Source: Clostridia bacterium (GTDB lineage: Bacteria; Bacillota; Clostridia; Oscillospirales; CAG-272). Taken from it: a stretch of DNA of 45,093 bases. Positions within the stretch are counted from its first letter, which is position 1. Every line of letters begins with the position of its first letter. Below, one piece after another: positions 18,653 to 25,365 of this stretch. A model generated the notes under the pieces. That model had not been told where the DNA came from. It saw only the letters and a list, made by a program, of their open reading frames with translations, and did no database searches. The stretch covers positions 1 through 45,093 of the forward strand of contig JAFQUJ010000016.1 in NCBI GenBank assembly GCA_017408585.1, read 5' to 3'. The position numbers were made by a program, and so were the translations under genes.

Positions 18653-18692
18653 ATACAATTTAAATTGTATCATACGAATTTTTAAAACGCAA
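18653..18692 (-). promoter_or_regulatory. Promoter of the GH32-like/GH38 operon with palindromic operator candidate
   Basis: Minus strand: -35 TTGCGT (18692-18687), 17-nt spacer ending TATGA, -10 TACAAT (18669-18664). A perfect 18-bp palindrome, ATACAATTTAAATTGTAT (18653-18670), covers the -10 box and start site, where a repressor could block initiation. The region to 18775 holds nothing else I recognise. Confidence 0.55.
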
Positions 18693-18775
18693 TATTTATT
18701 TGAAATTTTATCCTTAATTATTCTTTTTTTGAATGTTAGTATTAGCTTTTTATTGATTTTATTTGAAAGGATTTC

Positions 18776-18804
18776 TTGACATAGTTTTCCTATTATGATA
18801 AAAT
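18776..18804 (+). promoter_or_regulatory. Sigma-A promoter of the GH51 gene
   Basis: Perfect -35 TTGACA (18776-18781), 17-nt spacer ending TATGA, -10 TAAAAT (18799-18804). Confidence 0.85.
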
Positions 18805-18833
18805 AACATTATCACACTCGTTGGGGGTAAATT

Positions 18834-20321
18834 ATGAAGGCAAAGCTTAACATAAATAAAAACGAAATCATAAGCAAGATTGACAGGCGTATTTATGGCT
18901 CATTTATTGAGCATCTTGGAAGGGCTGTATATGGTGGAATATATGAGCCGACGCACGATAGCGCTGATGAGCTTGGCTTTAGAGGCGATGTTTTGGAGCT
19001 GGTGCGCAATTTAAAGGTTCCAATTGTTCGCTATCCCGGTGGAAACTTCGTGTCAGGCTACAACTGGGAGGACGGAATTGGTGACAAGAGCAAGCGTCCT
19101 CGCAAGCTTGATTTGGCTTGGCTATCTGTTGAAACAAACGAGGTAGGCATTGACGATTTTCAAGCTTGGGCTAAAAGAGCTAACACCGATGTTATGATGG
19201 CAGTAAATCTCGGCACAAGAGGTCCTGACGAGGCAAGGGCGTTAATTGAGTATTGTAATGGTGAAACAAACACCTATTATGCAAATTTGCGTCGTGAAAA
19301 CGGATATGAAGAGCCATTTGGTTTTAAGCTTTGGTGTCTTGGAAACGAGATGGACGGAGATTGGCAAATTTGCCATAAAACCGCCGAGGAATATGCAAGG
19401 GTGGCAACAGAGACAGCAAAGGTTCTTAGATGGGTTGACCCTTCGATTGAGCTTGTTGCGTGTGGTAGCTCCGACCACCATATGCCAACCTATGGAGAAT
19501 GGGAGAGCACTGTGCTTGAGCACACCTATGACTACATTGATTATCTATCTCTACACTGCTATTACGGAAACTACAAGGGAACTCCCGATTTTCTTGCAAG
19601 AGCTGAGGATATGGATCGCTTTATTAAGGAAACTGCGAGCATATGTGACAAGGAAAGGGCAAGAAGAAATAGCGACAAGGTAATTAATCTCTCCTTTGAT
19701 GAATGGAATATTTGGTACAGGACAAAGGACGAGGAAAAGACTGCGCCAAGATGGCTTGTTGCTCCCCCGTTACTAGAGGAAAAATTCAACTTTGAGGACG
19801 CTTTGCTTGCCGGCTGTATGCTAATAACTCTTCAAAACAACTCTGACAGGGTTAAGATTGCTTGTCTTGCTCAGCTTGTAAATGTTATAGCACCTATTAT
19901 GACGGAAAATGGTGGTGTGGCGTGGAAGCAAACCATCTTTTATCCATACATGTACGCTTCTCTTTTTGGAAATGGTGTGGCGCTAAGCACTAAGGCAGAG
20001 GTTGACGCATATACCTCGGCAGAGGGCTGGAATGTGCCTTATCTTTGCTCCTCGACGATTTTTGACGAGGAAAATGGACGCTTGGTTATATTTGCAGTAA
20101 ATCGCTCGCTTGATGACAAAATAGAGCTTGATGTGTCGCTAAAAGGCCTTGAGGGCTATACCTTAGCCGAGCATATTGAGCTATACTGTGACGATTTGAA
20201 GGCTACCAACAGCAAGGAAGAGCAAAGAGTCGCTCCACGCAAAAAAGAGATTAGCTGTGGCTCATCTATTAGTCTAGAAAAGCACTCATGGAATATGCTT
20301 GTTTTTGAAAGAAATAGCTAA
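18834..20321 (+). CDS. abfA: GH51 alpha-L-arabinofuranosidase
   Basis: 495 residues, full length for intracellular GH51 enzymes, no signal peptide. The retaining catalytic pair is visible: acid/base E172 in LGNEMDG and nucleophile E290 in LSFDEWNIWY. Other family blocks are YGSFIEHLGRAVYGGIYEP, VRYPGGNFVSGYNWEDGIG and LHCYYGN. The C-terminal ~120 residues form the usual beta-sandwich. GGGGGT precedes the ATG. It has a single-gene unit with its own consensus promoter and a strong terminator. It removes arabinofuranose from arabinoxylan or arabinan oligosaccharides in the cytoplasm. Confidence 0.95.
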   Translation: MKAKLNINKNEIISKIDRRIYGSFIEHLGRAVYGGIYEPTHDSADELGFRGDVLELVRNLKVPIVRYPGGNFVSGYNWEDGIGDKSKRPRKLDLAWLSVETNEVGIDDFQAWAKRANTDVMMAVNLGTRGPDEARALIEYCNGETNTYYANLRRENGYEEPFGFKLWCLGNEMDGDWQICHKTAEEYARVATETAKVLRWVDPSIELVACGSSDHHMPTYGEWESTVLEHTYDYIDYLSLHCYYGNYKGTPDFLARAEDMDRFIKETASICDKERARRNSDKVINLSFDEWNIWYRTKDEEKTAPRWLVAPPLLEEKFNFEDALLAGCMLITLQNNSDRVKIACLAQLVNVIAPIMTENGGVAWKQTIFYPYMYASLFGNGVALSTKAEVDAYTSAEGWNVPYLCSSTIFDEENGRLVIFAVNRSLDDKIELDVSLKGLEGYTLAEHIELYCDDLKATNSKEEQRVAPRKKEISCGSSISLEKHSWNMLVFERNS

Positions 20322-20362
20322 TTAGTCTAATTTCAATCCAATGCACGAATACTATAAAAAAT

Positions 20363-20403
20363 AAGCACCTAACAAGACACTTCCCTCTTGTTAGGTGCTT
20401 TTT
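20363..20403. terminator. Bidirectional Rho-independent terminator
   Basis: A 14-bp perfect stem, AAGCACCTAACAAG / CTTGTTAGGTGCTT, with T runs on both sides. It lies between convergent GH51 and nagB. Confidence 0.9.
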
Positions 20404-20435
20404 GGGTTATAGCAAGTCTTAAATGCTTTTGAGGC

Positions 20436-21146
20436 TTAGTTTTCGCTATAAATTACGGTAAGGTCGGGGTGTAGCTGAAGAATAGAGGCAGGAACCTCAG
20501 GGGTGATTGGACCAAAGAATGCCCTTTCGATAATATCCCTTTTACCCTTACCATTTGCAATTAGCAAAACCTTCTTTGCTGACATAATGCCACCCATACC
20601 CATAGTAATTGCTGTTTTAGGAACATCGTCACGAGTTGCAAAGAAGCGTGAATTTGCTTCAATTGTAGAGTCATCGAGGGTCACCTTATGGGTTGCCTTT
20701 TCAAAATAGGTATCAGGCTCGTTAAAGCCGATATGTCCATCGTAGCCAATTCCCAAGAGCTGAAGGTCAATTCCGCCAAGGCTCGCTATCAATTCATCAT
20801 AAGCTCTGCACTCTGCATCTATGTCGCTAGCACAGCCATTAGGAACATAAGTATTGCTTATATCAATGTTTATATGCTTGAATAGATTGTTATTCATAAA
20901 ATAACGATAGCTTTGATCGTGATCGCCATCAAGTCCTACATACTCGTCAAGATTGATAGACTTAACATTTGAAAAATCAACCTCTGACGCCTTGTTTTTT
21001 TCGATTATTTTTGCATACGCTCCAAGAGGTGATGAGCCTGTTGCCAAGCCGAGAACGCAATTTGGCTTGATGGCAACCTGACCGCAAATGATGGCAGAGG
21101 CGCGAGTGCTAAGCTCCTCATATGTGTTAACTCTGATAAAATTCAT
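20436..21146 (-). CDS. nagB: Glucosamine-6-phosphate deaminase/isomerase
   Basis: 236 residues, the usual Firmicutes size. Converts glucosamine-6-phosphate to fructose-6-phosphate plus ammonia, and is reversible. Motifs: LGLATGSSPLGAY (phosphate loop), SINLDEYVGL (catalytic Asp), LLGIGYDGHIGFNEP (His/Glu active-site pair) and SRFF. It is the last gene of the HTH-GlmM operon (24 bp downstream of the acetyltransferase). There is no NagA or GlmS in the window, so it could serve either hexosamine breakdown or, run backwards, glucosamine-phosphate supply. Confidence 0.95.
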   Translation of the reverse strand: MNFIRVNTYEELSTRASAIICGQVAIKPNCVLGLATGSSPLGAYAKIIEKNKASEVDFSNVKSINLDEYVGLDGDHDQSYRYFMNNNLFKHINIDISNTYVPNGCASDIDAECRAYDELIASLGGIDLQLLGIGYDGHIGFNEPDTYFEKATHKVTLDDSTIEANSRFFATRDDVPKTAITMGMGGIMSAKKVLLIANGKGKRDIIERAFFGPITPEVPASILQLHPDLTVIYSEN

Positions 21147-21170
21147 AACATTTCTCCTTTGAAAATTAAA

Positions 21171-21833
21171 TTATACTCTTTTTACTATTACCTTGGTGGA
21201 CTTTACAATACAGTCACATGGATAAACACCACGCAAAGCAGTCAAGGGATAGACAGATGTATTTTTTCCTATTATAGTGCCCGGATTTATAACAGCACCA
21301 CAGCCTACATCTACGCCATCTGCAAGAATACCACCAATTTTGCGCAAGCCTGTTTCGTAATCGACATCACCATGTATAACTACCGGCTTTCCGTCAGCTT
21401 TAAGGTTTGAGCATATTGTTCCTGCACCTGTATGAGCCTTGTTACCTAATATAGAGTCCCCTATATAATTATAATGCGGTATTTGCACTCTGTCAAGTAA
21501 AATACAATTTTTTAATTCTGAAGAATTGCCAATTACACAGTCTTCTCCGGTTATAACACCACCTCTTATGAACGCTCCCGGGCGCACCTCAGAGCCTGAG
21601 CCTATAATGGTTGGTCCTTCTATTGTAGCAGTGGGATATATTTTAACATTTTCGCCTACAAGCACATTTTCGGCTATAAGAGTATATCCGGTCATGCCAC
21701 TTTTAATAAGGTCAAGTATATAGTCCTTTATCTTAGGAAGCATTTGCCAAGGATATTCACACAAGTCAAAAAGTGGTACGAGGTGCTCCGGCACTATGGA
21801 ATATAAATCCTTTGTCCTAACAAGCTTATTCAA
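21171..21833 (-). CDS. GlmU C-domain-like left-handed beta-helix acetyltransferase
   Basis: 220 residues from TTG 21833, which has GGGAGGA 7 nt upstream; ATG at 21851 is an alternative but overlaps that SD. Repeated hexapeptides (VLVGENVKIYPTATIEGPTIIG..., GVITGEDCVIGN..., GAVINPGTIIGKNTSVYP) form a left-handed beta-helix. PHYNYIGDSILGNKAHTGAGTICSN matches the GlmU acetyltransferase block around its catalytic His and acetyl-CoA site. The uridylyltransferase half of GlmU is absent. Expected reaction: glucosamine-1-phosphate plus acetyl-CoA to N-acetylglucosamine-1-phosphate. It overlaps the end of HTH-GlmM by 8 nt, so the two are translationally coupled. Confidence 0.8.
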   Translation of the reverse strand: MNKLVRTKDLYSIVPEHLVPLFDLCEYPWQMLPKIKDYILDLIKSGMTGYTLIAENVLVGENVKIYPTATIEGPTIIGSGSEVRPGAFIRGGVITGEDCVIGNSSELKNCILLDRVQIPHYNYIGDSILGNKAHTGAGTICSNLKADGKPVVIHGDVDYETGLRKIGGILADGVDVGCGAVINPGTIIGKNTSVYPLTALRGVYPCDCIVKSTKVIVKRV

Positions 21834-23445
21834 CGCAGTGTCCTCCCTCATTGATAACTTTTATTATCCTTTCGGTATATTCAACACATTTTTCGTAGGC
21901 TTCTGCCTCAACCATAACTCGTATAACAGGCTCTGTTCCACTTTGGCGAATAAGGACTCTGCCTTTTTTGTTTATGAGCCTTTCGATATTTTCAACCTCT
22001 CTTTTTACATTTTCGTCCTCGATAACGGCAGATTTATCCCTTACATGTACGCTTTTAAGATACTGGGGATAAAGCTCTATGGGCTCTGCAAGCTTTGAAA
22101 GAGTCGCCTTTGAGTCGCACATTTCCTCTACTACCATAATAGCAGTCAATATTCCATCGCCTGTTGTAGCGTATTTTTTCATAATAATATGTCCTGACTG
22201 CTCGCCACCGATTGCGTAATCGTTATTTTGCATACATTCATACACAAAGCGATCACCCACAGTAGTTTGAACGCATTTAATGCCTATCTTATCCATGCTT
22301 GCAATAAAGCCACTATTTGACATAACAGTCATGACAACCGTGTTGTCATTTAGCATTCCCTTTGCCTTTAATCGCTTGCCGAGAATGTAGATTATAGCAT
22401 CTCCATCAACTAAATTTCCATTTTCGTCAACTGCAAGGCATCTATCGGCATCGCCATCAAAGGCAAAGCCTACATCAAGGTGCTTTTCCTTAACTAATCT
22501 TTGAAGATTTTCAATGTGTGTTGATCCACACCCCTCATTGATGTTAAGTCCGTTAGGCTCGTTTCCAATAACATATGTTTGTGCACCAAGAGCGCTAAAT
22601 ACTGCGTTTGCTATATACCACGAGGCTCCGTTTGCACAGTCAAGTCCTATCTTTAATTTTTTGTAGGAATTTGACGCAATCGAAATTAAATAACCAATAT
22701 AACGATTTCTGCCCGCTGAATAATCGTGAATACAGCCTATGCTTGCCTTTTGCGCTAATGGAAGGTCATCACCTATCACTCCGAGTGTAGCAAGGTCTCC
22801 ATCAAGGTATGCTTCAATTAGCGCGGTGGTTTCATCATCAAGCTTTTCTCCGTGTGAGTTTATAACCTTGATACCATTATCAAAATAGGGGTTATGAGAG
22901 GCGGTTACCATGATACCACAATCAAATTCGTCTATACGCGTTACATAAGAAACGCTTGGTGTAGTTGTTACATGAAGCATATAAGCATCTGCTCCCGATG
23001 CGGTTATTCCTGCGACTATGGAATATTCAAGCATATAGCTTGAGCGACGAGTATCCTTTCCTATTACAATGCGAGGGCGATATCCGGGCTTTGTACAGCC
23101 GGACAGCTTTGATGAAAAGTACCAGCCAAGAAACCTTCCTACCTTGTATGCCTGCATAGAGGTAAGGCTTGCGTTTGCCTCGCCACGAAATCCGTCTGTA
23201 CCAAAATACTTGTTTCTTTTTGGCTTAGTCGATATGCTTGATATGTCTATTTTGTCATACAGAAGCTCATCTGTCGAAACGCCAAAAATCTGTGCGAGCT
23301 TGAGCACCTTGTCTATTTGTGGAAGCGCCTGCCCGATTTCCCATTTAGATACAGACTGTCTTGAAACTCCAAGCGCCTCAGCGAGATGCTCTTGAGAGAT
23401 ATCCTTAGATATTCTAAGTCGCATAATTTTTTCACCAATTTTCAT
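21826..23445 (-). CDS. glmM: XRE helix-turn-helix fused to phosphoglucosamine mutase (HTH-GlmM)
   Basis: 539 residues; normal GlmM is ~445. Residues 1-66 are a complete XRE-type helix-turn-helix (ISQEHLAEALGVSRQSVSKW, then LPQIDKVLKLAQIFGVSTDELL). After a ~12-residue linker, GlmM begins at KYFGTDGFRG. It carries the phosphoserine loop VTASHNP (S183), the metal loop FDGDADR (330-335), the sugar loop GGEQSGH and phosphate-binding RQSGTEP. All key residues are present, so it should interconvert glucosamine-6- and -1-phosphate. There is no ATG or Shine-Dalgarno sequence between the domains, so the mutase is made only as the fusion. It leads the operon with the acetyltransferase and nagB. GCAAC-N5-GTTGC palindromes upstream are its likely operators. 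Confidence 0.92.
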   Translation of the reverse strand: MKIGEKIMRLRISKDISQEHLAEALGVSRQSVSKWEIGQALPQIDKVLKLAQIFGVSTDELLYDKIDISSISTKPKRNKYFGTDGFRGEANASLTSMQAYKVGRFLGWYFSSKLSGCTKPGYRPRIVIGKDTRRSSYMLEYSIVAGITASGADAYMLHVTTTPSVSYVTRIDEFDCGIMVTASHNPYFDNGIKVINSHGEKLDDETTALIEAYLDGDLATLGVIGDDLPLAQKASIGCIHDYSAGRNRYIGYLISIASNSYKKLKIGLDCANGASWYIANAVFSALGAQTYVIGNEPNGLNINEGCGSTHIENLQRLVKEKHLDVGFAFDGDADRCLAVDENGNLVDGDAIIYILGKRLKAKGMLNDNTVVMTVMSNSGFIASMDKIGIKCVQTTVGDRFVYECMQNNDYAIGGEQSGHIIMKKYATTGDGILTAIMVVEEMCDSKATLSKLAEPIELYPQYLKSVHVRDKSAVIEDENVKREVENIERLINKKGRVLIRQSGTEPVIRVMVEAEAYEKCVEYTERIIKVINEGGHCVE

Positions 23446-23516
23446 ATTAAATCTCCTTAAATCATTATTTCGATATAAGATATCGCCACACAGGGTGGGC
23501 TTTTTCTAATATACAT

Positions 23517-23545
23517 ATTGTAACAAACACAAGCTTCTTTTGCAA
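23517..23545 (-). promoter_or_regulatory. Promoter of the HTH-GlmM operon
   Basis: Minus strand: -35 TTGCAA (23545-23540), 17-nt spacer, -10 TACAAT (23522-23517). The -35 box is part of the leftmost, degenerate palindrome, so a protein bound there would exclude RNA polymerase. Confidence 0.75.
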
Positions 23546-23555
23546 CCAACTTTGC
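23542..23555. promoter_or_regulatory. Operator candidate O1 (degenerate GCAAC-N4-TTTGC) over the -35 box
   Basis: GCAACCAACTTTGC, an imperfect copy of the two perfect palindromes to its right, overlapping the -35 box of the HTH-GlmM promoter. Confidence 0.5.
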
Positions 23556-23568
23556 ATTGAAATTTTTG

Positions 23569-23583
23569 GCAACTAAGGGTTGC
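23569..23583. promoter_or_regulatory. Operator candidate O2, GCAAC-N5-GTTGC
   Basis: GCAACTAAGGGTTGC. Read on the minus strand with flanks it is TTAGCAACC-N4-GTTGCC, the same as O3. Its centre is ~27 bp from O1. Confidence 0.6.
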
Positions 23584-23650
23584 TAAAGGGATAATTTTCG
23601 AATAAATAACCAAAATTCAACTTAAAATGCAATAAATCCTCCTTTTGTTA

Positions 23651-23665
23651 GCAACCGTTGGTTGC
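23651..23665. promoter_or_regulatory. Operator candidate O3, GCAAC-N5-GTTGC
   Basis: GCAACCGTTGGTTGC with flanks TTA...CTTT, in opposite orientation to O2, centres 82 bp apart. It lies outside both mapped transcripts, so it acts as DNA rather than as an RNA hairpin. Bases 23666-23791 hold no gene, only a GCGC-rich patch near 23684-23710. Confidence 0.6.
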
Positions 23666-23791
23666 CTTTCTTTATCGTCTGCTCGCGCACAATAGCGCAA
23701 GCCAAGCGCTCCTACACCACCTATTAAATGCTCAAGATTCGATATGGTGACTTACCGAAAAGAAAATCCACCCTAAAATAAAAAATATCTA

Positions 23792-23820
23792 TTGACAAAT
23801 CAAAGCTTAAGTATTACAAT
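23792..23820 (+). promoter_or_regulatory. Consensus sigma-A promoter of the antiporter
   Basis: -35 TTGACA (23792-23797), 17-nt spacer, -10 TACAAT (23815-23820). Confidence 0.85.
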
Positions 23821-23859
23821 GTATAAGGTTAAAAATTCTACAAAAGGATTGACTTGATT

Positions 23860-25152
23860 ATGGAAATTTTATTTTGCTTATCTATTGCGTTGTTCGCAGG
23901 ACTGCTCTTATCCAGACTTGCTAAGCTTTTAAAGCTTCCCGCAGTTACAGCCTATCTTGTTGCAGGTGTGCTGATCGGTCCGTTTTGCCTTGGCGCGTTT
24001 GGTGTTGAGGGGCTTGGCTTTATCAGTCTTGAAAATGCCGAGGAATATTCGATAATATCAGATGTTGCTCTAGGCTTTATTGCTTTTTCAATTGGTAATG
24101 AGTTTAGATTAAAGGAGCTTAAGCATATCGGCAAGCAAGCAACCGTCATTGGTATTCTTCAAGCGATATTTACTACTCTTGTGGTTGATATTGCGCTTAT
24201 CGCGCTTCACTTCGCAATTCCCGAAACGCTTCCACTTCCCGCTGCTATAATTCTTGGCGCGGTTGCGTCAGCTACTGCTCCTGCGGCGACTCTTATGGTT
24301 GTAAAGCAGTACAAGGCTAAGGGCCCTGTAACTAGCACGCTTTTGCCTGTTGTTGCGCTTGATGACGCAGTTGGACTTGTTTTATTTGCTATTTCGTTTG
24401 GAATTGCAAGAGCGATTATGGCAGGCGAGGTCAGCTTACTTTCAATCATTTTAGAGCCACTGCTCGAGGTTATCTTATCCCTAGCTCTTGGCGCTATTAT
24501 GGGTATTATCTTCACATTTATCGAGCGTTTCTTCCATTCAAGATCAAAGCGTCTTGCAGTATCGGTTGCTTTTGTCTTTTTGACTGTTGCGATTTCGATG
24601 ATTTCGTTTAAAATCGGCTCTGTTCACATTGCCTTCTCATCGCTTCTCAGCTGTATGATGCTTGGAACGATATTCTGCAACATTTGTGATTTCTCAGCCG
24701 AGCTTATGGATCGCTTGGATCGTTGGACTGCTCCTATTTATGTATTGTTCTTTGTTCTTAGCGGTGCTGAGCTTAATCTCAGTGTATTTAAGGACTACAT
24801 GGTTGTAATTATCGGTCTTGTTTACATTATTTTCCGTTGCGCCGGAAAATACTTCGGTGCAAGGCTTAGCGCAAATATTGTAGATGCTGATTCCAATGTT
24901 AAAAAATATCTCGGAATTACACTTTTCCCACAGGCAGGCGTTGCACTTGGCATGGCGATGAAGGCGATGACGCTTGGCTCTATTGGAATTATCGTTTCAA
25001 ACATTGTGCTATTCTCTGTTCTTATCTACGAGATTGTCGGTCCTTTCCTTACAAAGATTTCACTTTCTAAGGCAGGAGAAATCGACCCCGAGAGCAAGAC
25101 AAGTAACAGAATTAAGCATCACGACAAAACCATTCCTACAACTAAAATTTAA
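23860..25152 (+). CDS. Cation/proton antiporter, CPA2 (Kef/NhaP-like)
   Basis: 430 residues from ATG 23860; TTG at 23854 is the alternative start (AAAGGA at 23843-23848 could serve either). Twelve or so membrane helices. The family pattern includes KLPAVTAYLVAGVLIGP (helix 2), DVALGFIAFSIGNEF, and SATAPAATLMVVKQYKAKGPVTSTLLPVVALDDAVGLVLF, in which the ALDDA Asp pair would carry the exchanged cation and proton. There is no C-terminal TrkA-N domain, so it is shorter than KefB/KefC. It has its own promoter and terminator and probably works in pH and Na+/K+ homeostasis. The exact cation cannot be assigned. Confidence 0.87.
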   Translation: MEILFCLSIALFAGLLLSRLAKLLKLPAVTAYLVAGVLIGPFCLGAFGVEGLGFISLENAEEYSIISDVALGFIAFSIGNEFRLKELKHIGKQATVIGILQAIFTTLVVDIALIALHFAIPETLPLPAAIILGAVASATAPAATLMVVKQYKAKGPVTSTLLPVVALDDAVGLVLFAISFGIARAIMAGEVSLLSIILEPLLEVILSLALGAIMGIIFTFIERFFHSRSKRLAVSVAFVFLTVAISMISFKIGSVHIAFSSLLSCMMLGTIFCNICDFSAELMDRLDRWTAPIYVLFFVLSGAELNLSVFKDYMVVIIGLVYIIFRCAGKYFGARLSANIVDADSNVKKYLGITLFPQAGVALGMAMKAMTLGSIGIIVSNIVLFSVLIYEIVGPFLTKISLSKAGEIDPESKTSNRIKHHDKTIPTTKI

Positions 25153-25163
25153 TACTTAAAATG

Positions 25164-25192
25164 AAGAGGGCAACAGATGTTGCTCTCTTTTA
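25164..25192 (+). terminator. Rho-independent terminator of the antiporter
   Basis: Stem AGAGgGCAAC / GTTGCtCTCT, loop AGAT, then TTTTAT. Confidence 0.75.
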
Positions 25193-25237
25193 TGTATTAC
25201 CAAAAAAATACAAATTTAGTTAATATTTAATTAACAC

Positions 25238-25266
25238 TTGATATTTTATATCATGTGTGATATAAT
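25238..25266 (+). promoter_or_regulatory. Promoter of the VTT-PlsC fusion gene
   Basis: -35 TTGATA (25238-25243), 17-nt spacer ending TGTGA, -10 TATAAT (25261-25266). The ~95-nt leader has a hairpin base ATTGAGC / GCTCAAT (25292-25298 with 25325-25331) of unknown role. Confidence 0.75.
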
Positions 25267-25365
25267 AAAGTGTCTAATTACTTTAAAATATATTGAGCGC
25301 CTATGCTTATTGCCTTACGGGTGTGCTCAATTCCCTTATAGAAACAGTTTTTACAGGTATTTGTT

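Noticed and set aside
23446-23859. glmS-type ribozyme or riboswitch before HTH-GlmM
   Set aside because: The predicted leader after the -10 box at 23517 is only ~65 nt and shows no conserved ribozyme core; the conserved elements lie upstream of the promoter.
25170-25183. GCAAC-AGAT-GTTGC as a fourth HTH-GlmM operator
   Set aside because: Spacing is N4, and it forms the stem of the antiporter terminator followed by a T run.
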